NCBI RefSeq assembly: GCF_001660705.2
Contig: NZ_LYBV02000038.1
Span: 95,020-159,019, forward strand
From: Saccharicrinis aurantiacus
GTDB lineage: Bacteria; Bacteroidota; Bacteroidia; Bacteroidales; Marinilabiliaceae
DNA: 64,000 nt
Reading direction: 5' to 3'
Shown: in pieces, positions 1 to 9,629 of the stretch
Numbering within the stretch: the stretch's first letter is position 1
Layout: the number at the start of each line of letters is the position of its first letter
Translations under genes and position numbers: made by a program
The notes under the pieces: model-generated
The model's database searches: none
Told to the model about the DNA's origin: nothing
What the model saw: only the letters and a program-made list of their open reading frames with translations

Positions 1-1852
1 CGCGGTCTACTGCCTCGCGCTCCAGACTGCCAGATGTTCCAATAGGCATAATTACTACATCTGATTTTTTAGCCAACTCAATTGCTTTATCTAAATAGAC
101 ATCGTTACCATAATCCCACATTAAGTGCAGTTGGTTGCGAGATGCTGATTTACGGAACTCTACTTTGATATCGTGATTTCCCTGTTCTAAATAAGCAGAG
201 CCCATAGCATATCTATCCCATCCAACATCAGGCTTGGTTTTGTCAAGCACTAATTTTCCATCAATAAATACTTTGGTAAGTCCCTGTGCTTCCACTTCAA
301 AAGTATATTTTCTGCTTATTGGAGCTTTTAATTTGCCTGTCCACTCTACCGAGAATCCGTCTTCAGAACCATTTTGTTTATCGTTACCTTGTTCTATAAT
401 TTCAGGTGTCTTTTGCCAGAAAAAACGAATGTTCTTATCGACCTTTACATTGGGTTTACCTTTTAGATTACTGTTGGCATAGTATTTAGCCTCTAGTCCT
501 GGTTTATTATCTGTAGTTGTGAAAAATTCAGGTTGAATAGTTGTACATCCGTGGTCGCCATAACAGCCTGGTTCAAAAGTAACCTCAATTCCTCTGGATG
601 CATTTTTAATTCCGGCAAACGGCGTTATCATTCGTCCTTGTTGTGGAGAAATAGAGGCACTACCTCCTCCTTGTAATAGCTGATAGCTTTTTTGTCCGTT
701 ACGGAAATGAGCTCCAAATTCACCATTAGGACCAATTACGGCAATGCTTTTCACCTTACCTCTGTCAAGTGGAAGAATATCATCGTCATTCTTAAGAAGA
801 ACAATCGCTTCTTCCGCCATTTTTCGTGCTAGTTCAATTGTTTCTGGTGTTGCCATTTCTTCAGGACGAATTTCTGGTTTAGCATCCATAACTCCAGTAA
901 AATAGCTTACATAAAGAATACGTCTGACTTTCTCGTCGATTTCTGCTTCGCTTATTTCCCCTTGTTTTAGTGCCTTTAGAACATTGGCTGAAGTCAATGT
1001 TTTTGGTCTTGGCATCTCTAAATCAAGGCCAGCATTCAGCATTTGTGCTGCGTCATCATCAGAGCCAGACCAGTCTGTCATTACAATACCTTTAAAGCCC
1101 CATTCATCTTTCAAAATATCTTGAATTAGGTGCTTGTTGGCCGAACTATGGGAGCTGTTTACTGTATTATAACCCGTCATTACACCAAGTACTCCACCAT
1201 CAATAACAGCCTGCTTATATCCCGGGAGATAAATTTCTCTCAAAGCTCTTTCGCCAACATTAACATCCATGTAATTTCTTTCGCGTTCCTGATTGTTACA
1301 GATAAAGTGCTTCATTATGGCAAAATTCCCTGGCGACTGAATCCCTTTTACATAAGCAGCAGCAATTTGTCCGTTCAAATAAGGGTCTTCGGTAAAGTAT
1401 TCCATGCTTCGTCCTCCTCGCAAATCACGAATGATGTTCATTGCAGGTCCTGCGTTCGATTGTCCGCCTGCTGCCTTCAATTCTTTTCCCATTGATGTTG
1501 CAACTTCTTGCACCAATTCAGGATTCCATGTGCATGCCATATTAATGGATGATGGATAATAAGTACCATTCTTCTTAACATATCTGAGTGCACCAATGCC
1601 ATAAGGGCCGTGATAAATTTTTATTGGCTCAATACCCAAGCGTTTGTTTTCTTTGGTGCCATCCCATTTGTTAGGGCCGTGTCCGCCAATGCGCATTCCG
1701 CTAATGTAATCAACCTTTTCTTCCAAGGTCATTCGCTTAAGCATATGATCCACTTTTGCATCAATTTCACTTGCTGTTTGCTGTGCAGAAACTCCAAAGC
1801 AAATGGCAAATGCAAAAGATGCGAAGATCAATTTTTGTAATTTTTTTCTCAT
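1..1852 (-). CDS. Glycoside hydrolase family 3 beta-glycosidase with PA14 insert (C-terminus outside window)
   Basis: The gene starts at the ATG at 1852 on the minus strand and stays open to base 1, so its C-terminus is missing. The protein begins with a signal peptide (MRKKLQKLIF, then a hydrophobic stretch to VSAQQ), so it is exported. The GH3 barrel holds the nucleophile motif MTDWSG, with Asp at about residue 260, and upstream KHF and NSANKH blocks. A PA14 domain beginning near residue 450 (LEAKYYANSNLKGKP) is inserted in the second GH3 domain, as in many BglX-like enzymes. It is the last visible gene of a leftward operon behind two GH43-like genes, so it probably releases terminal sugars from oligosaccharides in the periplasm. 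Family assignment is firm; the sugar is not known. Confidence 0.93.
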   Translation of the reverse strand, partial: MRKKLQKLIFASFAFAICFGVSAQQTASEIDAKVDHMLKRMTLEEKVDYISGMRIGGHGPNKWDGTKENKRLGIEPIKIYHGPYGIGALRYVKKNGTYYPSSINMACTWNPELVQEVATSMGKELKAAGGQSNAGPAMNIIRDLRGGRSMEYFTEDPYLNGQIAAAYVKGIQSPGNFAIMKHFICNNQERERNYMDVNVGERALREIYLPGYKQAVIDGGVLGVMTGYNTVNSSHSSANKHLIQDILKDEWGFKGIVMTDWSGSDDDAAQMLNAGLDLEMPRPKTLTSANVLKALKQGEISEAEIDEKVRRILYVSYFTGVMDAKPEIRPEEMATPETIELARKMAEEAIVLLKNDDDILPLDRGKVKSIAVIGPNGEFGAHFRNGQKSYQLLQGGGSASISPQQGRMITPFAGIKNASRGIEVTFEPGCYGDHGCTTIQPEFFTTTDNKPGLEAKYYANSNLKGKPNVKVDKNIRFFWQKTPEIIEQGNDKQNGSEDGFSVEWTGKLKAPISRKYTFEVEAQGLTKVFIDGKLVLDKTKPDVGWDRYAMGSAYLEQGNHDIKVEFRKSASRNQLHLMWDYGNDVYLDKAIELAKKSDVVIMPIGTSGSLEREAVDR

Positions 1853-1867
1853 TTCATAGAAGTTTGA

Positions 1868-1898
1868 AGCATTGGGCAGCTTGTTGCTGCCCAATTGC
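1868..1898 (-). other. Intra-operon hairpin between the GH43 fusion gene and the GH3 gene
   Basis: ATTGGGCAGC (1871-1880) pairs perfectly with GCTGCCCAAT (1886-1895) around a TTGTT loop, and AGC/GCT can extend the stem across a one-base bulge. No T-run follows on either strand, so it is not a good terminator. It lies in the 57-base gap before the GH3 start and could be an mRNA-processing or stabilising element that sets relative expression within the operon; that role is inference. Confidence 0.55.
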
Positions 1899-1909
1899 TA
1901 TGTCTGTTG

Positions 1910-4168
1910 TTATTCAATAATAATCTCTTCAATCTCCCATGTTCCGTTGTAGGTATTCACAGCAGGTTGAACAGCCACTTGAAGCAGTCTGTCTTTGATA
2001 TCTTTAAATTGAGAAAGTTTTATTTCGTAAGTCTGAAACTCAGTATCGTTAGCACTGATTGGTATGTTTATCCATTCTTGCTCATCCCAATTAACCGGAT
2101 TTGCTGCACTGTTCCAAAAGTCTTGCCCCTTATTACGAGTAGCAAGAGAAATTTTCAGTATATCGGCATAACTTTGGTTACGAATTTTAATAATGACTTT
2201 TGTACAACCATCCATCGGTGTGAAAAGTACAGGCGCACTTGTCAGTAGAGCTTTCGGCTCTGAAATCTTACCAGATAATTTACCATCGTTCATGTAAATG
2301 CTGGTTCCATTTAAGGCTTTCCAGCCCATAGTACTGTTCTCAAAATGGAAAGTTCTTCCCGGTCCCGGATAAAATCTATCGCTTTTAGGAATGCGTATTG
2401 TTCCATCCTCATTAAAGAATACAGGTTTTAAGCTAGCTCCGCGATAGAATGCGCTAATATCGTGGTTTTCTTGCAGCACATATTTCTGACCGTGCCAATC
2501 GAAGAAACTGGTATGTCCGCCACTTAAAAAGGCGCCCTCGAAGGTATAGGGGCCATATAAATTATCGGACATCGCATAGCGAGAGCCAAAAACCAGATAG
2601 TAAATATTATTGCGCTTAAATAGGGTAGGCTTGTCTTCTGATCGGAATGGCTTGCCATCTTTATATTTTATCTCAACAGCTTTAGGTTCTGTTGTTAGCG
2701 ACATCATATCTTCGGCCAAAGTTGCCATGTAGTATGTTCCTGCACCAAAACAGATTGTGTAAACGTCCTCCTCCTCATATATTTCAGGATCGTATGGGTT
2801 TACAGGAACAATATCTGCAGGCAATAATGGTTTGCTTAGTAGGTCTTTATAATCGCCATCAATTTTATCGGCTACAGCCACGCCAGTATCGATATGCTGA
2901 TTGGAGAAGAACCAGTAATACTTGCCGTTGCGTTTTGTGATATCGCCTGCCCAGCAATGCGGAAGATCGCCAATGTAGGTATCCTTTGGTAAAATGCTAT
3001 TGTGATATTTGTAGTTCTTCAGGTCTGTTGTTGACCATATTTCCCATCTGTCCATTGGGAATTTGTGTGAAGGTTCCCAGCTCTTATCATGGCCACAAAT
3101 AAACCAAAGCGTATCGTTTTCAACCCATGCATGCGGATCAGCCATGCCGTGTTCCGGAACAATAAGATCTACTTTAATGGCATCAGGATTATAACCTGCA
3201 GCAGCATTGGAACGACGTAACAGTTCATCGCGCATTGCTTTTGCATTTTTAGCAAATGCCTCTTCGTTTCGTTTTTCAACATCTGGAAAGTTTAATCCAT
3301 TGCTGGCGATATTATTTAAGGATACACCCCAATTACCTAGCAATGTCCAGTAGGTTGCACAATCAGAATCATCAACACGGTTTTTATTGAATTTCCCTTC
3401 GCGGAAGATCTTACCTAATTTACTTTCTGTAAATAGGTCGTAATACTGAGCACCTTTTTGAGCATTTTCAACGATGCCATATTGGCCAATTCCGCCACAT
3501 TCGTAAAATTCGAAGCGACCATTTAGCGCCATTTTTTTTATGTAATCGCAAGCAATAGGATCGCCCATGCAATTGTGCGTGCGCTCAGGGTTAGCCTCAT
3601 TACCCACATGAAAGTTTGATGAAGTCCAGTGACTAATAAACCGAAGTTTATTTAATAAATCGGTACGCTTTTTTTGAATACAGTAACTTACCAATATGGC
3701 TTGTTCGGTTAATGGGCCGAAACATAATACGTTTAGTGTTCCTTTGGTTTTTTCTAGCTCTTTGTATAGGGCCTGAATACTTGGGTAATCACTTAAATTA
3801 TAGTTTTCGTTCCATGCGAAATTTTTGCCTTGTCCTTTAATGGATGACTCCATAAAACGAAACTTACTTTGGTATCCACCGATGTATTTGTTTAAGTTCG
3901 GAAGGTCGGCAGCATAAGCCTTTCCGTAGGTTTCTTCAGCCCAAAGTTTCATATCTTCGGTATCTTTGTTCCACGGGTGGGTTGTGCTTCCCAACACAAT
4001 GGCCCGCGTATCAAACTCATTCGACATGAGTATATAGCTGGCTATTGCCGAAATATCATCTGGGTCGTTAATGTTTTTGCCGCCATCGCTAATTAACCAA
4101 ACAGCAGGCTTTTGTGCATATAGGTTAAATGAAATGGCGAGTAGTAGAAGTAGTAGTAGCTTTTTCAT
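1910..4168 (-). CDS. Fusion protein: nucleoside-hydrolase-like (DUF1593-type) domain plus GH43-like beta-propeller
   Basis: This 752-residue exported protein has a signal peptide (MKKLLLLLLLAISFNLYAQ). Residues about 20-330 resemble the nucleoside-hydrolase-like DUF1593 family, with the Asp-rich loop NINDPDD followed by SNEFD. Residues about 335-600 look like a GH43-type five-bladed propeller (MADPHAWVENDTLWFICGHD, then NPYDPEIYEEEDVYTICFG). The last 150 residues form a beta-rich, CBM-like tail. The propeller is clearly paralogous to the adjacent gene (shared RNGKYY and TGVAVAD blocks). Where GH43 enzymes usually carry the acid Glu in an EGP motif, this protein reads DKPTLF, so catalysis is uncertain. 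It lies 32 bases downstream of the GH43-like gene, in the same operon. The fusion suggests sequential attack on one substrate. Confidence 0.8.
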   Translation of the reverse strand: MKKLLLLLLLAISFNLYAQKPAVWLISDGGKNINDPDDISAIASYILMSNEFDTRAIVLGSTTHPWNKDTEDMKLWAEETYGKAYAADLPNLNKYIGGYQSKFRFMESSIKGQGKNFAWNENYNLSDYPSIQALYKELEKTKGTLNVLCFGPLTEQAILVSYCIQKKRTDLLNKLRFISHWTSSNFHVGNEANPERTHNCMGDPIACDYIKKMALNGRFEFYECGGIGQYGIVENAQKGAQYYDLFTESKLGKIFREGKFNKNRVDDSDCATYWTLLGNWGVSLNNIASNGLNFPDVEKRNEEAFAKNAKAMRDELLRRSNAAAGYNPDAIKVDLIVPEHGMADPHAWVENDTLWFICGHDKSWEPSHKFPMDRWEIWSTTDLKNYKYHNSILPKDTYIGDLPHCWAGDITKRNGKYYWFFSNQHIDTGVAVADKIDGDYKDLLSKPLLPADIVPVNPYDPEIYEEEDVYTICFGAGTYYMATLAEDMMSLTTEPKAVEIKYKDGKPFRSEDKPTLFKRNNIYYLVFGSRYAMSDNLYGPYTFEGAFLSGGHTSFFDWHGQKYVLQENHDISAFYRGASLKPVFFNEDGTIRIPKSDRFYPGPGRTFHFENSTMGWKALNGTSIYMNDGKLSGKISEPKALLTSAPVLFTPMDGCTKVIIKIRNQSYADILKISLATRNKGQDFWNSAANPVNWDEQEWINIPISANDTEFQTYEIKLSQFKDIKDRLLQVAVQPAVNTYNGTWEIEEIIIE

Positions 4169-4200
4169 TGTAATGTCATTATTTTTTTAATAGTTGGTAA

Positions 4201-5565
4201 TTAGTACTTCTTTGATTTAATCTCGAAATAGTCTAAACGCATCAATTCACCCTCTTTACCTTTAAAAACTAAGTACAAGTTTTGCGGTGTTTTGAGTTTA
4301 GGCAATGCACAGCCCACATTTACGTATTTGTTCCAAGCGCCTGTAGGTTTAATTTTGCAAGAGGCAAGCAGTTTTCCTCCAGTACTTTCTGAACGTACCT
4401 CAATAGTTCCTCCTTTGGGGTGAGCACTTGAAACGCTGAATTCTATCTGAGCGTCATCAGTAATATTATATACTTTGGGATAAAATAAATAGCTTTTATT
4501 TGTGATGTTCTGAACCTCAAAACCTGTTGCGCCTTCCTTTTTCAGAAGTTCATCAGAAGCAGCAAAATAGCACTCGGCCTCAATATTTCCCAAACTCGCA
4601 TCATATCGTGCAACACCTAAATCTACTTTGCCATTTAGTGGTCGCTTAACAACAATTTCTCCATTGTTTTTATAGTGTGCGTAGCATAAAAAGGTATATC
4701 TGAAATAGGGAGCTTGCCATGCTCCGGCGGTGTAGTAAGTTTGGTTGTGCCACGTAAAAAAAGTGCCATGGTCGCCGCCAGCTTCAAGTTCCCCTCGGTA
4801 TTCATACGGGCCATAAAGATTATCAGAGCTTGCGTATTGGCCATGGTGGGCATTTAAATAGTATCTTCCGTTGTGCTTGTGCAGGTAACTGGCATCGCGT
4901 TTTATCTTGGTGTTGTCAGCCATTACCAAATCACGAGGTTCAGACTTAATGCTAAGCATATCTTCGTTAAGTTCGGCTATTTGGTACGAATTGTTATTCC
5001 AACCCGTTTGTCCCCAAATGATATAATGTTTACCATCATCATCTATAAATATGGTTGGGTCGTATTTTTTATTCTTTAAAGGCTTTATATCCTTTGTTAA
5101 AACAGGTTTTCCGGTATCAGTATAAGGCCCTCCTGGATGGTCACTAACAGCAACACCAGTGCTAATATTGAAATTGCTGAAATAGAAATAGTATTTGCCA
5201 TTTCGGCTTGCTCCATCGGTAGCAAAGCATTTATCTATTTTCTTACCTATGTAGGTGTTTTCAGGATACAAAACAAACTCCTTCTCCCAATGCACCAAAT
5301 CCTGCGAAGAGTAAATGTTCCAATTGGGCATCATGTAAGTGGTGTTTTTATCGCCAATAATGGTATCGTGACTGGCAAACAAATAGGCCTTATTATTAAA
5401 AATATGAATGTGCGGATCGTTTACTCCCGCATCGGGGATGATCCCTTTACCCAAATGGCCAATGTTATTGTTTGACCCAACATCTATTTTTATATCTTTC
5501 TGAGCACTGATTAAGCAAGTGCTTAATAGAGCTGATACGATTAGAATAAAATTTAGAAATTTCAT
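4201..5565 (-). CDS. GH43-like beta-propeller glycosidase with C-terminal CBM6-like domain
   Basis: The 454-residue protein has a signal peptide (MKFLNFILIVSALLSTCLISAQ). Its propeller begins at VNDPHIHIFNNKAYLFASHD, which supplies the presumed catalytic-base Asp, and a second conserved Asp lies in KKYDPTIFIDDDGKHYI. The expected GH43 acid Glu is replaced (KRDASYLHKHNGRYYL instead of an EGP-type motif), as in its neighbour. From about residue 325 the sequence (GNIEAECYFAASDELLKKEG, ending RLDYFEIKSKKY) fits a CBM6-type carbohydrate-binding module. It is the first gene of the leftward operon and is divergent from the hybrid two-component regulator, which places it in a polysaccharide-utilisation locus. 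Arabinan or galactan side chains are possible substrates, but nothing here decides that. Confidence 0.82.
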   Translation of the reverse strand: MKFLNFILIVSALLSTCLISAQKDIKIDVGSNNNIGHLGKGIIPDAGVNDPHIHIFNNKAYLFASHDTIIGDKNTTYMMPNWNIYSSQDLVHWEKEFVLYPENTYIGKKIDKCFATDGASRNGKYYFYFSNFNISTGVAVSDHPGGPYTDTGKPVLTKDIKPLKNKKYDPTIFIDDDGKHYIIWGQTGWNNNSYQIAELNEDMLSIKSEPRDLVMADNTKIKRDASYLHKHNGRYYLNAHHGQYASSDNLYGPYEYRGELEAGGDHGTFFTWHNQTYYTAGAWQAPYFRYTFLCYAHYKNNGEIVVKRPLNGKVDLGVARYDASLGNIEAECYFAASDELLKKEGATGFEVQNITNKSYLFYPKVYNITDDAQIEFSVSSAHPKGGTIEVRSESTGGKLLASCKIKPTGAWNKYVNVGCALPKLKTPQNLYLVFKGKEGELMRLDYFEIKSKKY

Positions 5566-5606
5566 AGTGTATATGTTTATTGCATTTACGGTATTTTACC
5601 GCTTAC

Positions 5607-5673
5607 AAATGAATGTAAAAGCCTCTGTTTTTGGCTATGGTTATTGACCGGATTCTTTTAATTTTGACCACAC
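5607..5673 (-). promoter_or_regulatory. Weak candidate operator and -7 element of the GH43/GH3 operon
   Basis: Read on the minus strand from 5673, TGTGGTCAAAATTA is followed 20 bases later by CCGGTCAATAAC, a loose version of the 21-bp-spaced direct repeat seen upstream of susC, the VOC gene and the GH16 gene. A TTTG (5610-5607) starts 63 bases from the site start, against 64 at the three good sites. A GGGGGTAAAT block lies just upstream (5689-5680). The match is degenerate, so this is a suggestion only. Confidence 0.22.
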
Positions 5674-5705
5674 AAATAATTTACCCCCTGTTGAGAGCGT
5701 GCATT

Positions 5706-8700
5706 ATGACTGATTTAAAATTATTATATACTCAAAAATTAGTGAGGCTAAGAGTAATGTTGACTTTTATGTTTTTGTGCGTTTGTGCTTGTGTTTCATT
5801 AGCATCATCAACGCAAGTTTTTACGGTTAACGAAGGGCTTAGCTTAAATGAAGTTAGGGGAGTTTATCAGGATAAATATTTAAAGTACATCTGGATTTAT
5901 ACCCAAAATGGTTTGAATTGCTATAATGGGCACAGCATTGAGAAACTATATCTTGAGCGTGATAGTTTAAAGTCGAATAACTTTATAAATGATATTACTG
6001 AAGATAATTTGAATCAGCTTTGGCTTGCCACCAATATTGGTTTGGCTTGTTATAACTATGTGAGTAAGGAATGGATGCCATTACCACTTTATTTGCAGAA
6101 GGAGAAATACCAGCATATATGTATGTTTAATGATAGCTTATTATATGGAATAAGAAATCATGAGTTGGTAGAGCTTAAAATTCAGGGCGAAAATGTCTCT
6201 ATGCATGAAGTATCTATCCCCGCCAAAGCGGTAAATGATATTACTGTTGTAGATGATCAACTTATTATAGCCTCGTCGAGAGGAATATTCGCATACAAAC
6301 CCAATGAAAAGCAAGTAGAAAGTATCATCCCTGCAATAAAAAAATGTACTCAGTTAAAATACTTAGCTAAAACTAATAGTATTTGGATTAAGCAAAATAG
6401 TAGCAGTTTTATTATCCCAATAGAAAATGGGCACTTTGATGTTTCGGGCATGAAAGACTACCATATTTATTTGCGGAAACAGACTGGTATTGATTATAAA
6501 ATTGGAGATGTTGCTTTTTCGGATGGTAAATATTGGTTTGCTACGCAGCAAGGTTTGATTTCGGTTGATAATGCAAGCCAAAATATTAAGTTTAAGAATC
6601 CTCCAAACTATTGGATGAATTCCTTGCTTGCGGATAATAAAGGTAATTTATGGTGCGGAACATGGCAAAAGGGCGTGGTGAAATATGCCAATCGAGAAAC
6701 GCTTTTTAATACTTACAGAAAGACGGATACGGATAGTAAGATACCATCAGGCTTAATCAGTAGCATTTTAGAAATAGACAGCAATAGCATTGCTTTGGCT
6801 ACAGAAACAGCAGGTTTAGTAATATATGACAGAGCCAAGGGCCAATTTAAAAGCGCAAAAGGCAATGACTACCAATTAAGCAGCAACATTATGCACTGCG
6901 TTAAAAAAGATTGGGAGGGAAGAGTTTGGAGCGGATATTACGACAATGGTTTTAATATTATTTCAGGAAAGAATAAAGAAATTTACAATACCGTAATTAA
7001 TGCTTTCTTAAGTAGGAATGCTCGCATAACCTGTGATGATTTTTGCTTTGATGATAAGAACAAGATCATATACATTGCTACTACTTTTGGTGTGCTAAGC
7101 TTCGATACCGAATCGCTACAGATATCAACTTTGATAAAAAGTAATGAGGGATATATTTCCTCCCTTTTTAAGGATGAGAAAGATAACCTTTGGATAGCCT
7201 CTAAAAACGGATTGAAGATCTATGATTTAAAATCAGATTCATACAATATAGAATTGGAAAAGAAGGCTCAAAAAATGGGGCTAACTTCCGTTGGGATAAC
7301 CTCCATTTACTGCGATTCAAAAAATAATATTTGGATTGGAACCTATGGCGATGGGCTTTATTATTACCAAACAAATAAGGGTTTTATTGAAGCAATACAA
7401 CAGGCTGAGCATATCGATTTTAAGGTTGTATACAGTATTGTTGAAGATGATTTGGGTAGAATTTGGTTGGGCACAAATTCCGGTTTAGTAGCTTTTGATT
7501 ATTCTACCAAACGCTTTTTAAATTATAAAAAGGTAGATGGCATACAAGACAATCAGTTTAACTATAATGCTGCAGCAAAAGCTAGTGACGGAACTCTATT
7601 TATGGGTGGTATCAATGGGTTTACTTATTTTAATCCTAAAAACATCAAAGCCAATATAGAGCTTCCTAGTCCTGTTGTTTCAGATATTACTATTGGAAAC
7701 GATCACTACAACGTTGGTCAACTCGCCACTGGGTTGTCAACCAGCTACGATAAAAATAGCTTCGAAATTTCTTTTTTTACACCAGATTATACCTTTTCTG
7801 AAAGCTATATCTATAAATATTTTTTAGAGGGTTATTCAAGCGAGGAGCGGCTTTGTACTAAAGGAACCAATAAAGTCTTTTTTTCCAATGTTCCACCCGG
7901 CAAGTATAAGCTAAAGTTATGGGTTGCACTTCCTAATTCGGCATGGTCAGCGCCTACTTATAGTCCTGAAATTATTATACATCCTCCGTGGTATAAATCA
8001 AATGTGGCTTATATCCTTTATGTAGTTATTTTACTTGCACTATTTTTTATTACTTATCGCATTACTCGAAAGCAAGCCTTATACAAAAGTTCCATTGCAT
8101 TGGCTAAATTAGAGAAGAAGCAAGCAGAAGAAATCAATCAGGCAAAACTTCGTTTCTTTACTGATATTGCACATGAAATCCGAACACCTCTGACTCTAAT
8201 TTTGGGTCCGATAAAAGAAATATTTGTAAGCAGAAAGCTTGATTATGAATTGCAGCATTCATTAAGCACGGTGCATAAAAGTGCCAATAAGCTCACAAAC
8301 TTAATGGATGAATTGCTCTTGTTTCGGAAAGCTGAAAACGGCGCACTTCCTTTAAAGCTGCAGGAATGTAATATTGCCCATCTTATTAAGGATAATTGCG
8401 AGTTGTATCAATATGAGTTGTCTGGCAAAAACATCGAGATCCATTATTTTATTGATGAGAATATAAAAATGGTATGCGATGCAGATAAAATTGAAAAAGT
8501 AATCACTAATCTTCTTAGTAATGCCATTAAACACACACCGAAGGACGGCACAATTAATATAAAGGTTGAGGAATTAAATAAGGGAATTGAACTTTCGGTA
8601 CAAGATACTGGCAAAGGCATATCTTCCGATGAGATTAATACTATTTTTAATCGTTTTTACCAAACAGATAACAATAATCAGCATGGTTTTGGAATAGGAT

Positions 8701-9629
8701 TGGCTCTTGCTAAAAAGATTATTGAGGCACATAATGGAACTCTGAATGCAGAAAGTTCACTAGAAAATGGTAGTACTTTTAGGGCTTTTATTCCTCAGCT
8801 TGTAGCTAATGTTCCGGGAGAATATAAATACGATAAGAATACCTCAGGTAAAGTATCTACTCAGAATACAGAAAAGGTGACGATGAAGAATGCTCTTAAA
8901 GGAAGCATACTAATTGTGGAAGATAATGATGAAATCAGTAAGTACATTGCAAGCATATTTGAAAAGTATTACAACGTGACCGTAAAGCCTAATGGTAAAG
9001 AGGGTTTTGAATATGCTACCAATCACATTCCTGACATTATTATTTCTGATTATCAGATGCCCGAAATGAATGGAATTACCATGTGCCAAAAGCTAAAGAG
9101 CGCGTTTATAACTTCGCATATTCCTGTTGTATTACTCTCTGCATACAACGAAGTGGAAGAACAACTTAAAGGCCTAGAGGTTGGTGCCGATGATTATATA
9201 GGAAAGCCCTTTAATAGTGATATTTTGTTACAGAAAATCAATAATATTCTTCAATCGCGTAAGCAATTAATTGAATCATTTAAAAAGGGTGATCATGTTG
9301 ATTTATCTAATTTTGAGCAGCAAGACCAACGTTTTTTAGACAAGCTTAATAAAATTATTATGCGCGAAATGAAGCACGAGTATTTTGGTGTGCCCTTGTT
9401 ATGTGAGCAAATTGGAATTGGCAAAACCACATTAAACGATAAGCTAAGGCGTATGCTTGATGTTTCAACAGCAGAATATATTAGAAAGATGCGCTTAAAA
9501 GAAGGTTATAGGTTAATTACTGAAGAGAATTTTTCGCCTTCAGATGCTGCTTATGCCTTGGGTTTTTCTCCTGCTTACTTTTCAAGTTGTTTTAAGAAAG
9601 AGTACGGTGTTTCACCGGGGAAGATTTAA
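5706..9629 (+). CDS. Hybrid two-component system regulator (sensor kinase/receiver/AraC in one protein)
   Basis: The reading frame opens at 5631, but the ATG at 5706 is preferred: it gives a signal sequence with a basic start (MTDLKLLYTQKLVRLR) followed by a hydrophobic core, and the region before it holds possible regulatory sequence. Order of parts: about 700 residues of Reg_prop repeats, a Y_Y_Y domain, a membrane segment (VAYILYVVILLALFFITYRI), a HisKA box FFTDIAHEIRTP with His at about 823, an ATPase domain (NLLSNAIKHTP, DTGKGIS), a receiver with Asp at about 1115 (DIIISDYQMPEMNG), and a C-terminal AraC-type HTH. Such regulators sense an oligosaccharide in the periplasm and switch on their locus. 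It is divergent from the GH43/GH3 operon, its probable target. Confidence 0.93.
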   Translation: MTDLKLLYTQKLVRLRVMLTFMFLCVCACVSLASSTQVFTVNEGLSLNEVRGVYQDKYLKYIWIYTQNGLNCYNGHSIEKLYLERDSLKSNNFINDITEDNLNQLWLATNIGLACYNYVSKEWMPLPLYLQKEKYQHICMFNDSLLYGIRNHELVELKIQGENVSMHEVSIPAKAVNDITVVDDQLIIASSRGIFAYKPNEKQVESIIPAIKKCTQLKYLAKTNSIWIKQNSSSFIIPIENGHFDVSGMKDYHIYLRKQTGIDYKIGDVAFSDGKYWFATQQGLISVDNASQNIKFKNPPNYWMNSLLADNKGNLWCGTWQKGVVKYANRETLFNTYRKTDTDSKIPSGLISSILEIDSNSIALATETAGLVIYDRAKGQFKSAKGNDYQLSSNIMHCVKKDWEGRVWSGYYDNGFNIISGKNKEIYNTVINAFLSRNARITCDDFCFDDKNKIIYIATTFGVLSFDTESLQISTLIKSNEGYISSLFKDEKDNLWIASKNGLKIYDLKSDSYNIELEKKAQKMGLTSVGITSIYCDSKNNIWIGTYGDGLYYYQTNKGFIEAIQQAEHIDFKVVYSIVEDDLGRIWLGTNSGLVAFDYSTKRFLNYKKVDGIQDNQFNYNAAAKASDGTLFMGGINGFTYFNPKNIKANIELPSPVVSDITIGNDHYNVGQLATGLSTSYDKNSFEISFFTPDYTFSESYIYKYFLEGYSSEERLCTKGTNKVFFSNVPPGKYKLKLWVALPNSAWSAPTYSPEIIIHPPWYKSNVAYILYVVILLALFFITYRITRKQALYKSSIALAKLEKKQAEEINQAKLRFFTDIAHEIRTPLTLILGPIKEIFVSRKLDYELQHSLSTVHKSANKLTNLMDELLLFRKAENGALPLKLQECNIAHLIKDNCELYQYELSGKNIEIHYFIDENIKMVCDADKIEKVITNLLSNAIKHTPKDGTINIKVEELNKGIELSVQDTGKGISSDEINTIFNRFYQTDNNNQHGFGIGLALAKKIIEAHNGTLNAESSLENGSTFRAFIPQLVANVPGEYKYDKNTSGKVSTQNTEKVTMKNALKGSILIVEDNDEISKYIASIFEKYYNVTVKPNGKEGFEYATNHIPDIIISDYQMPEMNGITMCQKLKSAFITSHIPVVLLSAYNEVEEQLKGLEVGADDYIGKPFNSDILLQKINNILQSRKQLIESFKKGDHVDLSNFEQQDQRFLDKLNKIIMREMKHEYFGVPLLCEQIGIGKTTLNDKLRRMLDVSTAEYIRKMRLKEGYRLITEENFSPSDAAYALGFSPAYFSSCFKKEYGVSPGKI

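Noticed and set aside
1130..2248. Rightward ORFs opposite the GH3 and GH43 fusion genes
   Set aside because: They are shadows of well-supported leftward genes, with no domains or start context of their own.
5631..5705. N-terminal extension of the hybrid regulator to the first possible start
   Set aside because: The first codon is TTG, the added 25 residues break the signal-peptide pattern, and the stretch lies in the divergent promoter region. The ATG at 5706 fits better.
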